Below the pieces are notes generated by a model, which saw only the letters and a program-made list of their open reading frames with translations, was not told where the DNA came from and made no database searches. Positions 9,181 to 19,153 of a DNA stretch of 64,000 nucleotides are shown here, piece after piece (positions within the stretch are counted from its first letter, which is position 1; each line of letters opens with the position of its first letter). The DNA is from CAXBBB01 sp963793245. GTDB lineage: Bacteria > Bacteroidota > Rhodothermia > Rhodothermales > BA12. The position numbers and the translations under genes are program-made. The stretch covers positions 310,001 through 374,000 of the forward strand of contig CAWBZG010000005.1 of the NCBI GenBank assembly GCA_963793245.1, written 5' to 3'.

Positions 9181-10182
9181 TCATGCCGTGCCCGTATTTC
9201 GCTCACCTTCGCCAAGCAGATTAGGCAGCACCTGCCGGTAGATGGACATGAGGCGATCGGCGGTGGTGCCGAGCGCCATCGGCATCACCGCCGATCGGAG
9301 TTGAGGTACAGATCCCCACTTGAGCGCACGCACGAGGGCATGACCGAGAGCGCCCGGATCAGCGGACACGACAGCACATGGGGGGTAACTATGCGCAATA
9401 CTGGCAAGGTCACTCACGTCCGTGCTCACGAATGGCACGTTACAGGCCAGCCCTTCCTTGACGATGTTTGGCCACCCCTCGTGGGTCGAGGTGAGCAGTA
9501 CCACATTACTCGCAGCGACGACGAGGGGCACGCGGCTGGGGTCGATGCCGGTCATCTCGACTAGCCTCAGGTCCGACACGGACCGCGCTGCTTCGACTAC
9601 GGCTTGGTACGCCAGTTTGGGGCGCTTGACCGGGTTGTCTTTTCGAACCGATGAGAAGAGCACCCAGGGCCGCGTATCGTCGGCATAGCCCAGTTGCGCG
9701 CGCGCCCACGCTCGATCGGCTGGGACGAAGCGGGACAGGTCGATACCGCTTGGAACCACGTGCGCTATCCGTCCCGTCTCGTCTTCAACCTCGCGCTGCA
9801 TGCACTCTGAGACTACGATGAGCGTGTCGTAGCGTGCCAAAACGGTACGTGTCAGACGGCGTGACGCCTCGCTGCGCAGCCATCGCCGCACCGATCGGCC
9901 CGGGGCTTGACCGTACCAGTCAGACCCGCGCAGCGTAAGAACACGTGCGCCTCGGGCTGCCGCACCGACTGTGCCGCAGCCTGCACCTGACTGCGCATGA
10001 ATGAGGGCGTACCGGCCATTCTTCAGCAAGCGTATCTCTCGTACGGTCGCGGCCGCGTTCCGCAGCGCCGATGTGTGCACTAGATCGAGCGGCACGTGAT
10101 TCCGCATCGGTTCGACCAGAGCGTGCATGAACGCGCCACTAGCGACGATGTCCGAGGGGTAGCTGTGCAGCCAGCAGATCAT
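9181..10182 (-). CDS. Glycosyltransferase family 4
   Basis: About 333 residues from ATG 10182. This start overlaps the stop of the polymerase-like gene by ATGA and gives MICWLHSYPSDIVASGAFMH, a normal GT4 beginning; the longer open frame upstream is only coding sequence of the neighbour read out of frame. Visible features: SGAGCGTVGAA, TLRGSDWYG, the nucleotide-sugar domain around HVVPSGIDLSRFVP, and the conserved acidic motif in LLTSTHEGWPNIVKEGLAC. About 190 bases of spacer without an obvious gene separate it from the next glycosyltransferase (8989-9180). Confidence 0.85.
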   Translation of the reverse strand: MICWLHSYPSDIVASGAFMHALVEPMRNHVPLDLVHTSALRNAAATVREIRLLKNGRYALIHAQSGAGCGTVGAAARGARVLTLRGSDWYGQAPGRSVRRWLRSEASRRLTRTVLARYDTLIVVSECMQREVEDETGRIAHVVPSGIDLSRFVPADRAWARAQLGYADDTRPWVLFSSVRKDNPVKRPKLAYQAVVEAARSVSDLRLVEMTGIDPSRVPLVVAASNVVLLTSTHEGWPNIVKEGLACNVPFVSTDVSDLASIAHSYPPCAVVSADPGALGHALVRALKWGSVPQLRSAVMPMALGTTADRLMSIYRQVLPNLLGEGERNTGTA

Positions 10183-11489
10183 CGGCGTCGAAGAAGAGGA
10201 AGGGCTAGCCGCACGACCAGTCCGACACCCACGAACGGGGCGACCGATTGCACCGTTTGGGTGACCAGCATTGACGTGTCGCCCCGATGGGAAATCACGA
10301 GTAAATAGAAGCCAACGACAGCATAGAGGCTGGGCATCAAGGCACTGGGCACCACTTTCGAAGCCAGCAGCCCCCTCCAGAACCACCCCCAGCCCCAGCC
10401 TACTAGCGCAAACTGGAGTAGCGGGCCGAGCAGGCCGAAGTTTTGGAAGCTCTCGGCTAGCGGCGAAAACCCAAGCCCCCGCCCTGGCGCCCAGTTGCTG
10501 ATCTCAGTGCGGGCAAACGCCTCGGACGGACTCAGCGGCTTGGATGGCCACAAGAAGCCCGGCACCCAACTCACAACAGATCGAACGTAGGTCTGGCCAT
10601 ACATCGGATCGGCGTCGCGCGCCAGGACCATAGCGACCGAGTAAAAGGGACCTGCGGGGTCGGAGCGTAGAAAAATACCCGATTCGGCCATACGATCCCA
10701 CGTGACCTCGACACCCGCCCGGTGAATGCCGAACGTGTAAGGAACGATCGCCGCCACCAGCAGCGCACCGACAACCGCGACCGGCGCGAACCAAACCTTC
10801 TGCACCACCTGGAGCCGATAGCCCAGTGGTGCCAGTGCCAATAATCCGACGAGCAAGGGGTCTTTATTTGACGTATAGATCCCAAATGCGAAGAGCACCC
10901 CTACGGCTACGGCCGCAACCGCTTGTCGGCTGCGCCGATGAAACGCATAGGCTGCTCCGACCGCCAACGTGAGGGTAGACGCTTCGAGCAGATACGCCAT
11001 TAGAGCGTTCTCGTAAAGCGTGGTAAAGTTGCCCTCATAGCTGCTCAGTCGCCCGACCAGATCGCCGAATGCGAGTAGCACGATACTTGCCAGTATGGCC
11101 GATGCTATCCAACAACCGATCTGCGCCAGACGCGCCTCGGTCGCGGCGACTGGCTTCAGAAACTCGGAATGAGTCGGAGCCGGATTCAGGGGCGGCATTC
11201 CCGAAGCGGCCCACCCTGCCGCGAACCCTGCGAGTGCGAGCACACCACCCCACGCCGCCGCGACCAGCACATCGTCACGTAACACCGTTCCAGCACCTGC
11301 CAGCAACAACATATGGTGACCTGCCGCGACGGCTTCGAGCGGAATGCACAGGTAGTAGACAAACGCCGTCACACCGAAAACAAACAGCGTTCCCAGTCCT
11401 TGCTCGCGACGCCTAGCCGCTACGAGCACACCCGTCAGAAGCAGCGCGTACGCTCCGCCCGCCCACCAGACCGCTGCCGACGCCGTCAT
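10179..11489 (-). CDS. Polytopic membrane protein, probable O-antigen/polysaccharide polymerase (Wzy-like)
   Basis: About 436 residues with ten or more hydrophobic spans from ATG 11489. The open frame extends upstream, but that part is the flippase gene read in another frame; the 11489 ATG overlaps the flippase stop by ATGA. Wzy proteins are poorly conserved, so the call rests on topology, a long polar periplasmic-type loop in the second half (DRMAESGIFLRSDPAGPFYS to VPGFLWPSKPLSPSEAFAR), and position between a Wzx-type flippase and a glycosyltransferase. The motif YTSNKDPLLVGLLAL resembles the conserved region of oligosaccharide repeat-unit polymerases. It would join lipid-linked repeats in the periplasm. 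Confidence 0.7.
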   Translation of the reverse strand: MTASAAVWWAGGAYALLLTGVLVAARRREQGLGTLFVFGVTAFVYYLCIPLEAVAAGHHMLLLAGAGTVLRDDVLVAAAWGGVLALAGFAAGWAASGMPPLNPAPTHSEFLKPVAATEARLAQIGCWIASAILASIVLLAFGDLVGRLSSYEGNFTTLYENALMAYLLEASTLTLAVGAAYAFHRRSRQAVAAVAVGVLFAFGIYTSNKDPLLVGLLALAPLGYRLQVVQKVWFAPVAVVGALLVAAIVPYTFGIHRAGVEVTWDRMAESGIFLRSDPAGPFYSVAMVLARDADPMYGQTYVRSVVSWVPGFLWPSKPLSPSEAFARTEISNWAPGRGLGFSPLAESFQNFGLLGPLLQFALVGWGWGWFWRGLLASKVVPSALMPSLYAVVGFYLLVISHRGDTSMLVTQTVQSVAPFVGVGLVVRLALPLLRRR

Positions 11490-12754
11490 CGTGCTTGCCT
11501 GGCTAACCACATCGTTCGAGCGCCCAACCCGGCCATCGCCAACACGAATAGCCCCAAGACGTACTCGGTCATCACCGTGCGCACCCCAAAGGCGTACAGC
11601 CCTAGCAGAGCGACGCTGTAGACCACGAGTGCGCCAATTGCCGAGTGCGCGTTGACGACGCGCGTGTACCAGGCGTCGTTGAGACTGCGGAATGCGACGA
11701 ATGCAGCGTATCCAACCGCACCTGCCAGGCACAGGCCGACGATGGGGGCCAGCTCTCGGTAGCCTTCGCCCAATACCAGAGACGTCAACGGTTCTGCCAG
11801 CACGATACCCGCACCGCAGCCCACGGCCGCCAGCCCCCATCCGGCCCACGCCGCGCGGTACAGCTGATTTCGCCCCGAACGACCGGACCGCACGGCGTAG
11901 GGGAGCAGCAGCGTACTCAGTGGCCCTAACGCGGCGCCTACGAGCGTCACGAACGTCATGCCGAACGCCACGGCTCCGGCCGCTTCGAGGGTCCCCACCT
12001 GCACGACAACCAGCGCCGGTACCCCCAGAAGCATCATCAGCGCCCCGTCGCCCGGCACTCTAGGCAAACCGAACCGCAATAGTTCACGCGCGGACTGCTC
12101 TATCTCACGTAGCCCCATTGACGCCTGCTCTTCACGCTGTGCCCGAACAATCTGCCATCCCACCGCCAGCCAACTGCCCCCTGCCAGCAGCCCACCCTGC
12201 CACCACAACGCCGACACCAAACTTCCCCCAGACAGCACCAGTCCGACGAGCGGCGTACTGCCTAATCCCACCACCTGTGCCAGAGCAGCCGAATGCGTCC
12301 AGAGCAGTCCTCGCCACAATCCGTACAGCAGCGAGAACCCTAGGCTTCCGGTCGCGATCAGGCAGAGCGGAAGCACGAGGTTTTGGGCTAAAGGGTTGCC
12401 GAAGAACAGTTCGGCCAAAAAGCCTTCTGCGCTTAGCCCGACGCCCCAGACCACGAGCGAAACGACGCTCAGCACAAGTGCCGCTCCTGCCATCAGAGCT
12501 CCCTCCCCTTTCTCCATAGCAGCGACTGCTCGCGGCAACGCCACGCCAAATCCCAAGACCAGCGCAGGCAACAGTGTGGCCAGCACCCGACGCGCCAACG
12601 CGTACAGAGCAAACCCTTCGGCCCCCAGCACGTGGGCGGCCAAGCGGTAGGCGATCAACCCAAACAGCGCCACCGTGATGGCCGCAGCTGCTGTGGGTAG
12701 TGCATCTCGAATCACTCCACGTGGAGCAGGCAATGACAAAGGGGGAAAAGACAT
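11486..12754 (-). CDS. Wzx-like polysaccharide flippase (PST/MATE fold)
   Basis: A 422-residue protein with about twelve membrane spans, no signal peptide and the hydrophobic rhythm of Wzx flippases, including the early ARRVLATLLPALVLGFGVALPRAVA segment and LRFGLPRVPGDGALMMLLGVPAL in the middle. It would move undecaprenyl-linked repeat units across the cytoplasmic membrane. It overlaps the polymerase-like gene by ATGA, as expected for a Wzx-Wzy pair. The locus also carries an ABC-type flippase (29.0-30.8 kb), so two lipid-linked sugar exporters may coexist. Confidence 0.82.
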   Translation of the reverse strand: MSFPPLSLPAPRGVIRDALPTAAAAITVALFGLIAYRLAAHVLGAEGFALYALARRVLATLLPALVLGFGVALPRAVAAMEKGEGALMAGAALVLSVVSLVVWGVGLSAEGFLAELFFGNPLAQNLVLPLCLIATGSLGFSLLYGLWRGLLWTHSAALAQVVGLGSTPLVGLVLSGGSLVSALWWQGGLLAGGSWLAVGWQIVRAQREEQASMGLREIEQSARELLRFGLPRVPGDGALMMLLGVPALVVVQVGTLEAAGAVAFGMTFVTLVGAALGPLSTLLLPYAVRSGRSGRNQLYRAAWAGWGLAAVGCGAGIVLAEPLTSLVLGEGYRELAPIVGLCLAGAVGYAAFVAFRSLNDAWYTRVVNAHSAIGALVVYSVALLGLYAFGVRTVMTEYVLGLFVLAMAGLGARTMWLARQAR

Positions 12755-12808
12755 CAGGCGTAAGGATACGTCTCAGCACGCCCCAGACTCCACCTCAAAC
12801 CTCAGCAA

Positions 12809-14033
12809 TCAGCCAGCCACGTCCGCATTCTGCACCTCTCGCTCGACGGGTAGCGGGCGCCCCGCCGCACGCAGCAAGGCGGTGTACTCTTCGAGCAAGG
12901 CGTTCCAGATGCGCTCGGGGCGAAACTCCCGGTCGGCCCGCTCTCTGCCCCGCCGCTCCATGCCGCGCACGCAAGTCGGCATCGTCCAGATACATTTGGA
13001 GCGCGTGGGCCAACGCCTGCGTGTCGCCCACTTCGACGAGCGTGCCAGTCTGTCCGTCGACGACCGCGTCTACAGTACCGGTCGCCCGGAAGCCGACGAC
13101 GGGCAGTCCGGCTGCTGACGCTTCGAGCGGCACGTTGGGAAACCCCTCGCGGTACGAGGGAAACGCCAGTACGTCCATCAGCGCGTAGTACGGCGCCGCG
13201 TCCGATACAAACCCAGCCTGAACGATAGTGGTACTCTGCTCGATCCGCTGCCGCGTTGCGTCGGGAACGGGGTCGCCCTCCTCGAACTCGCCCACCAGCA
13301 GCAGGCGCGCATCCGGCTGGCTGGCGCGCACCTGCTCGAACGCGTCTACCAGCTCGACGATGCCCTTGTCCCGCGTGAGCCGGCCCACAAAACCAATAAC
13401 GGGCAACCCTTCCTCGATCCCCAGTTGGGCGCGTAGGTCGGCCACGACGGCGGCGTTCGGAGATGCGAAGCGTTCGAGGACGACCCCATTGGAAGCGCCC
13501 CCTCCCAGCACCCGCAACTGGTCACGCCGGGCCAGCCCCAGCTCGGCATAGCGCTCTGACAGGCTTCGGCTCACGGCGAGAACGCGATGGGCGCACACCG
13601 ACGCCACCCGCTCGGTCGTAGCCAGTACGGCACGCGTCGCGCCGGTCGTCGTCTCCAGCCGCAGACCTCTCAGAGTGTACAGACGCACCGGCACTCCGGC
13701 CAGCCGCGCCGCCAGCATTCCCAGCATGCCGGCTTTGGGCGTGCCCGCGTTGACGACGTCGGGCTGCCACGTGCGCATCACCTGCCCCAGCTCCCATAAC
13801 GCGCGCAGATCAGCAATAGGGGCAATCTCGCGGCCGATCGGGATCGGAAACGTCGCGACACCCTCTCGCTCACCTACTACGTCTAGGTCCGAACCGGGCG
13901 CGCAGGCTACGGCAACTTCGAACCCGCGCGCCTGCATCCAGGCCAGCTGGCCGGCGAGCAGGTGACGCGCCGTCATCGGGTGCGTGACGACGTAGAGCAG
14001 GCGGGGCGAAGGCATAGGCATCAGGGAAAGCAT
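12809..14033 (-). CDS. Glycosyltransferase family 4, frameshifted near its C-terminus
   Basis: GT4 protein of about 408 residues, beginning MLSLMPMPSPRLLYVVTHPM. It shows GTPKAGMLGMLAARLAGVPVR, VIGFVGRLTRDKGIVELVDAF and the acidic donor motif around AFPSYREGFPNVPLEASA. At about 12945-12955, in a C-rich run on the plus strand, the frame changes. The unshifted reading gives an Arg-rich non-homologous tail ending at 12795. The shifted one gives REFRPERIWNALLEEYTALL, a natural GT4 C-terminus, and stops at 12809. So the true product probably ends at 12809. It resembles the PglA/WbpL-neighbour GT4 enzymes, but specificity is not readable. Confidence 0.82.
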
Positions 14034-14081
14034 AAGCTAGCGGCGCTCGGGCGCTTCGATGCACCAATCTTTCGCCAAAGC

Positions 14082-14618
14082 CTACACCGAGCGGTGGATT
14101 GCACGCCACCGCCGCACCAGGGCAGAAGCTGACACGACACAGGCGAAAATCACGAATGCAATCACAGCCTGCCGCAGCAGAGTACCTGCTGGATCAGGGC
14201 CGTAGAGGGCGGGCACGCCTCCGTTCCACTCGAACGGAATGGTTGGGAAGAGGGGCACCAACGGTTTCATCGGCTCGCTCCATAGCGGCCATCCCAGGTA
14301 AACACTCGTCTTACCGCCCTCGCGCATCACATCCACGACCAAATGCGATGCATAAGCACTGCCCGCAACCAAAGCCCACCGACGACCTGCTATGCTCCAC
14401 ACTAATAGGACACAAACTGCAAGCGCCAGCAGGGTGTGACTGACCGTTCCGTGCGACGGCGCGGCCTCCCCTAACGCCAGCAACAGGGCGGTACCTGCAT
14501 CAGGTAGTAGCGCTACAACGGCGCCTACTGACCAAACCCGCCAGGGTGACGTGTCGCCGCTCCGCACCACCTCAGCGGTTGCGGCTCCTAATAATAGATG
14601 GACATGCGGCAGAGCCAT
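14082..14618 (-). CDS. Membrane-bound metal-dependent hydrolase, YdjM/DUF457 family
   Basis: About 178 residues from ATG 14618 (MALPHVHLLLGAATAEVV). The N-terminal extension of the open frame is out-of-frame deacetylase sequence. The family, which includes YdjM, is a multi-span membrane protein with conserved His and Asp residues. Here PHVHLLLG, LLPDAG, SHGTVSHTLL and ASHLVVDVM carry such candidate metal ligands. It lies between a GT4 and a polysaccharide deacetylase in the same orientation, 23 bases after the latter. Its function in the locus is unknown; comparable genes occur near envelope genes. Confidence 0.75.
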   Translation of the reverse strand: MALPHVHLLLGAATAEVVRSGDTSPWRVWSVGAVVALLPDAGTALLLALGEAAPSHGTVSHTLLALAVCVLLVWSIAGRRWALVAGSAYASHLVVDVMREGGKTSVYLGWPLWSEPMKPLVPLFPTIPFEWNGGVPALYGPDPAGTLLRQAVIAFVIFACVVSASALVRRWRAIHRSV

Positions 14619-14640
14619 TAGGATGCCAGTAAAGACTATA

Positions 14641-15675
14641 TTACAGTGCGGTGCCGCGGGCTTGATCAGCCACCTCGGCCATCGAAAGCGACTGCATGCC
14701 CTCTCGCTCCCGCAGCCGAGCGAACACGTCGAGGATGCGCCGCAAGACGTCCAGGTTCTCCTCCAGATGCAGTCCAAAATTGTGCGGGTGCCACCACAGG
14801 TGGTAGATCCGCTGGCGCCGCGCTGCTGCCTCCAGACCTTTCGCGATGCGCCGAATACGTATCGGTTCGAGAGGCTTTAACCGAGGATCGTAGGGGCGCA
14901 AGAACCGACTGGCGCTCACGTTGGCGAGTCCCTCCGCTTCAGAAACGGTATCCCACCCCATGGTATCCTCGCCTAATGGGACGTATGTATCAAGCAAGCG
15001 ACCTACCCGACGCGCAGGATGACGAGCCGCATGCCCGTCAGCACGCCAGAGCCAGCCAGGGGGATTTCCTCGGTAGACGTCGATGCCTACATCTGGCAGC
15101 ACCCGGACGTAGGCCTCACCGCTCTGATTACGCGGAAAGACGATGGAGCGAAGCGGTGAGCCCGTATGTCGCGCGATCTCCTGGGCAGCCTCCAGATCGA
15201 CCCGGAAAGAAGCCGGAGTTGCACCTGGCTCTCCGCAGTAGAAGTGAGAAAACGTATGGGTGGCCAGTTCCTGCCGAGGCGTCTCGCGGATGCGAGTCAC
15301 CAACGAGGGGGCGAAGTGTAGAGGGTCCTCGCCCTCATCTGCGCCGACGGGTTCGGCGTAGGGGTCGAGGCGGTTGTCAGCGTAGTGTGGACGCTCGTGC
15401 GGGCTAGTCGCTACCAGTTCTTCTCGGGAATGGGCAAACAAGAACCCGACAGTCGCCCAGGTAGCCGCCATGTCGTATGCAACGAACAGGTCGAGCGTGC
15501 GCTCTACTGCCGAGCGGGCGCCTAGCAAGGCCGAGCGATACGGTCCATCAGCTGCAGCGTGGTCCCGTACGCCCCAGTGCAATTCGAAATCGAGCGAGAG
15601 GACCAAGGCGCCCCTTCGAGTACCACCGTCGTAAGTACCACTAGCAGAATCAGCTTGTGACTGATGCTCGCTCAC
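14641..15675 (-). CDS. Polysaccharide deacetylase (NodB-homology, CE4) family protein
   Basis: A 344-residue enzyme that would remove N- or O-acetyl groups from sugars. LSLDFELHWG holds the expected catalytic and metal-binding aspartate region, and LATHTFSHFYCG holds the paired histidines of the zinc site. FPRNQSGE and YHLWWHPHNFG match later NodB-type motifs in this subfamily. No signal peptide is visible, so it probably acts in the cytoplasm on a lipid-linked or soluble precursor, or is a catalytically adapted member. Its start overlaps the stop of the next gene upstream by ATGA (15672-15675). Confidence 0.85.
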   Translation of the reverse strand: MSEHQSQADSASGTYDGGTRRGALVLSLDFELHWGVRDHAAADGPYRSALLGARSAVERTLDLFVAYDMAATWATVGFLFAHSREELVATSPHERPHYADNRLDPYAEPVGADEGEDPLHFAPSLVTRIRETPRQELATHTFSHFYCGEPGATPASFRVDLEAAQEIARHTGSPLRSIVFPRNQSGEAYVRVLPDVGIDVYRGNPPGWLWRADGHAARHPARRVGRLLDTYVPLGEDTMGWDTVSEAEGLANVSASRFLRPYDPRLKPLEPIRIRRIAKGLEAAARRQRIYHLWWHPHNFGLHLEENLDVLRRILDVFARLREREGMQSLSMAEVADQARGTAL

Positions 15676-16887
15676 GATTTTACACTAGGTTGCTGGTTCT
15701 GCTCTGGAAGGCGCGCTGCGCGGTGCCGGAAGTACACGCCCGCCTCGACGATCAGAAACAACAGAGGAAACACCAGTACCCGCTGTCGTGCAACGAGCCC
15801 CAGGTTCGACAGATTCATGCCGAGCGCCACTACATACAGCACGACGAAGGGGATGGCAAATCTCAGCATCCGATCCGTGCGCCACATCGAAAGCGCCGCT
15901 TTTAACTCTTTGCGGCGATACCATATCAAGCCCCAAATCGCCACGACCTCCAGTGCGGAGATCAGGGCAGCTAGACTACGCGCCTCCCATATGAATGGGC
16001 GAAACAGCACATTGACCACAGCCTGAGGAATCTGAGCCGGACCCATCCCTACAGCCTCGACTGAACTGCCTCCATACTCATTGCGCCCCGCGTTAGTATC
16101 CACGTATTCGCTCACCGATTCCAGGTCTACATCTCCATCGATGGCTGTTCCGAGCGTAAACCACACGCTCACCAATCCGATTGCGAGAATGGCTCCTCCC
16201 TGCAACACTCTGCCTGGTGACCAGATTTTAAATCGGAGCCAATATGCCAGCGTGACAGCCAGCAAGAACACGGCGACGACCTGGGGACGAACGCAGAACA
16301 CGAACGCCAGGCCAGTCCGTCATGAGGGGCCAGTTCGGGCGTCCATCACGCCCCGCATAACCCAGCGTTGCCACACCCAGACCCACCAGCATCAGCGCCT
16401 CCTTTCCGATACTGGAGGGCCAGAACCAAAGGGACGGCATCAAGAACACCCACGCCCAGTAGGCGGCAAACGGTACACCAGGGAAGCTCCTTCTATAAGC
16501 CACTGCATATGCCGCGATACCTACGGCCGAAAGCAGGCCAAACGCGAAGAATACACCGTACCAACTCGGTCCTACTAGCGACGCAATCAAACCCGTAGGA
16601 TAGCCGACGAAGTTGGTGCCTAGCCAGTTGGGACTTCGCCACAGGTACGGATCGAAGAGGGGAGAGAAATCAAACCGTGAAAAATACTCAGCGTATTCCA
16701 CCCCCCATCTGAAGTAGACGCTTGCATCGGCCGCGATCGCCTGACGACCGTATGCCCCCACATAGCGAAGGGCTAAGGCGACGTAGATCAGCAATTTAAC
16801 CGTGCGTGGTAATCTCGACCGACTTACAAACAAGCAAATCAGTAAGGTCGCCGCTACGACGGAGCCGATGGAGAGGAGGTCGGTCAT
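15672..16887 (-). CDS. Polytopic membrane protein of the polysaccharide locus, one frameshift
   Basis: About 405 residues with roughly ten hydrophobic segments, read as two open frames: 16887 to about 16318 (MTDLLSIGSVVAATLLICLF...) and about 16318 to 15672. The junction lies at about 16313-16322, where deleting one G of ATGACGG restores TGLAFVFCVRPQVVAVFLL. The mixture of spans with a charged outside loop (DGDVDLESVSEYVDTNAGRN) recalls EpsG/Wzy-type polymerases or dolichyl-P-mannose-type enzymes, but I see no decisive motif. It is coupled to the deacetylase by ATGA. If it is a polymerase, the locus would have two polymerase candidates. Confidence 0.65.
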
Positions 16888-17021
16888 GCACGCAAGCTAC
16901 GCGCTGAGAAGTGACGCGCACCGGGGCATCACCGCCATAAGCCCTGTATCAGGCAAACATCCACACACCCTCCTCCTCCTTCCCTATTAGCGCGCCGGCA
17001 AGCTCCCGTTTGACTCACGAC

Positions 17022-18038
17022 TCAGAACAGCTCGAGATCTCCGATTGAGGCGTCCCAGCTTTGTAGTTCTGCAGGGTTTGGTGAGCCGTATGTATTCAAG
17101 TCGTAGACCGTGAGAAGGGGGCCTGTGTGGGGAGCGGGCAGGTATCCGGCTGCCAAAAAGGTCGAGGGCGGTACTCCAGCAGGCTTTAAGGCGAGCACGA
17201 CTTCCACATCAGCTGCCCGCGCTATACGCTTCAGCAATACCGCCGCACTCTGCTGTGCCGCTGCTGTGGGTCCGGCCACTAGGTCACATATCCGCAGCTC
17301 ACGCAATGCGCCTCGGCGGCGAGAACGAACGACCGCCAAAGCTCCGCCTGCACCTTGGCCTTCGGCTAGGAGGTAGTACTTGAATCCAGGAATCTGTGCG
17401 TATCGCCAGTCTAGATAGGGCGCTGTTCGCGAGGTGTGATACGCCTGCTCATCATATACAACCTCGTGGAGTACGGACTGAACGCTAGGCTGCAACAACC
17501 CTTCTTGCACACTCAAGGCCTCTAGGGCAGGTGCCCGACCTTCTACCCCGCCTAATCCCTCACGGTACAGGGCACGTACCAGTCGTACCGGTCGCACCGG
17601 TCGCACCCATAGCGTCGGTTTCCCCACCACCGACCATCCCATCTTGACGTAGCCCGGTCGGCTCTGCGCGTTTGGGGTATTGAACACGAACCCGATTACC
17701 TCCTCTGCCATCTCCCCGCGAAGCTGGAGGGTGAGACGCTTAAAGAGGCCACGCCCACGCCAGTCCGGGTGCGTTGCCGTATCGACCGCGCGCACGGCTG
17801 TCACATCCTGCCCCCCACTTTGCCACGACCATCGCATGAAAGCCCGCAGTCCGACTAGCTGCCCTTTTGTCTCCGCTACGAGCACGGGTGACGGACCGAA
17901 TGGGTTGGCCTCGTGTTTCCACTTCCAGTAGTTCACTGTCCGCGGGACCGTCCCCGCCCCGAGGCTTGTCCGCACGATGTTGAGGATCGCTTCTAGGTCT
18001 GCTCGCGTCGCCCGTCGAATTTGCACATCGTCCCTCAT
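17022..18038 (-). CDS. GNAT-family N-acetyltransferase
   Basis: A 338-residue protein with an N-terminal GNAT domain. The acetyl-CoA binding segment is HPDWRGRGLFKRLTLQ (the R-x-x-G-x-G type), preceded by VLVAETKGQLVGL and AVDTATHPDW, and followed by FNTPNAQSRPGYVKMGW. The C-terminal half looks like a second, diverged acyltransferase-like domain. The start at 18038 overlaps the stop of the next gene upstream by ATGA. In this setting it may N-acylate an amino sugar, but the closest known members act on various small molecules, so the substrate is open. The 134 bases to the next gene (16888-17021) hold no gene that I can see. Confidence 0.8.
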   Translation of the reverse strand: MRDDVQIRRATRADLEAILNIVRTSLGAGTVPRTVNYWKWKHEANPFGPSPVLVAETKGQLVGLRAFMRWSWQSGGQDVTAVRAVDTATHPDWRGRGLFKRLTLQLRGEMAEEVIGFVFNTPNAQSRPGYVKMGWSVVGKPTLWVRPVRPVRLVRALYREGLGGVEGRAPALEALSVQEGLLQPSVQSVLHEVVYDEQAYHTSRTAPYLDWRYAQIPGFKYYLLAEGQGAGGALAVVRSRRRGALRELRICDLVAGPTAAAQQSAAVLLKRIARAADVEVVLALKPAGVPPSTFLAAGYLPAPHTGPLLTVYDLNTYGSPNPAELQSWDASIGDLELF

Positions 18039-19153
18039 CGTGCTCTATGCTCCGTGATCACCTGCTCGTAGATCGCCTCCAGTTCTCCTTGCATCCGCTC
18101 CATACTGAACCCCTCCACAACCGTACGGCGTGCTTCTGCTCCCAGAGTCTGCCGACCGGCCTCATCCTGCAACACACGGACCACTCGCTCCGCAATCCCA
18201 TCCACATCGCCAAACGGCCGGAGATATCCGTTCAAACCGTCCGCTACCAGTTCGGGGATCCCACCCACCGACGTCACTACCGGTGGCACAGCCATTGCCA
18301 TTGCCTCCAAAAGCGCGATAGGCAGCCCCTCGAATTGCGATGTCATTAGGTAGGCATCGAACGCCGCGAAATAGGGCTGCGTCTCCTCTTGCAGCCCGGT
18401 CAGATGAACTGCAGTCTCAAGGCCATACTGGCGAATGCCTGTCTCCACCTCCTCTCGAAGCGGCCCATCACCGACAAGCAAAAAGTGCGCATCGGGCACG
18501 GCCTCGTATACTCGGCGAGCTACCTCCAACCAATGGTCAAGCCGCTTCTGTGTGCGGAACACGGCGATAGTGCCGACGAGCGGAGCATCTACTGGAATCC
18601 CCCACTGGTCCCGCACCGCTGCGCCATCGTGATTCGCCGAATCGTAGGTGCGCACGTTCACCCCGTTAAGCACCGTCCGCACCGGCACGCGATCCCCGGC
18701 ATGGCGCCGGATCGAGTCCTCCACATCGCTCGAAACAGCGATCACTTGGGCCTGCAGACCCCATGTGGTAAGGTTGAGCCGTCGCGTGATCGAGTGGTAC
18801 CGCTCCATCAGGTTATGCTCGGTGTAGACAACTGGCACCCCAGCTAGCCGCCCGGCCAGCCTTGCCACGACGCCTGCTATGGGTAGATGGGCGTGTACAA
18901 CATCGGCTCTACACATCCTGAGGTACCTCGCTACGCGGCGAGCAGCATACAGAATACGCGCGTTATCTTTCGCATCGAAGCAGAACACATTCGCGCCCTG
19001 TGCCTCAATGGTACATGCCAAGTCGTCCTTCCAAGGAATAAAATAGCCATATTCATAGATAAACCGATCTCTATTGGCAACGACTAGGCCTTCCGCGAGG
19101 AGCACCTCAGCCCCGCCTCTTCCCAAACCTTTAATAACATGAAGAACTTTCAT
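18035..19153 (-). CDS. Glycosyltransferase family 4
   Basis: Complete 372-residue GT-B enzyme. Start MKVLHVIKGLGRGGAEVLL is the classic GT4 N-terminus with the acceptor-site glycine loop. VVYTEHNLMERYHS, VRTVLNGVNVRTYD, VGTIAVFRTQKRLDHWLEVA and the donor motif in MTSQFEGLPIALLEAMAMAVP are all present. It overlaps both neighbours by ATGA (18035-18038 and 19150-19153). It is GC-rich, whereas the gene immediately upstream (19150-20070) is clearly AT-richer, so the border of an imported segment lies almost exactly at 19150. Confidence 0.9.
   Translation of the reverse strand: MKVLHVIKGLGRGGAEVLLAEGLVVANRDRFIYEYGYFIPWKDDLACTIEAQGANVFCFDAKDNARILYAARRVARYLRMCRADVVHAHLPIAGVVARLAGRLAGVPVVYTEHNLMERYHSITRRLNLTTWGLQAQVIAVSSDVEDSIRRHAGDRVPVRTVLNGVNVRTYDSANHDGAAVRDQWGIPVDAPLVGTIAVFRTQKRLDHWLEVARRVYEAVPDAHFLLVGDGPLREEVETGIRQYGLETAVHLTGLQEETQPYFAAFDAYLMTSQFEGLPIALLEAMAMAVPPVVTSVGGIPELVADGLNGYLRPFGDVDGIAERVVRVLQDEAGRQTLGAEARRTVVEGFSMERMQGELEAIYEQVITEHRAR

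Noticed and set aside
10183..10386. N-terminal extension of the GT4 protein at 9.2-10.2 kb
   Set aside because: It overlaps the polymerase-like gene out of frame; ATG 10182 gives the normal GT4 beginning.
11490..11849. N-terminal extension of the Wzy-like protein
   Set aside because: It is Arg/Gly-rich and antiphase to the flippase gene; the ATG at 11489 with an ATGA overlap is a far better start.
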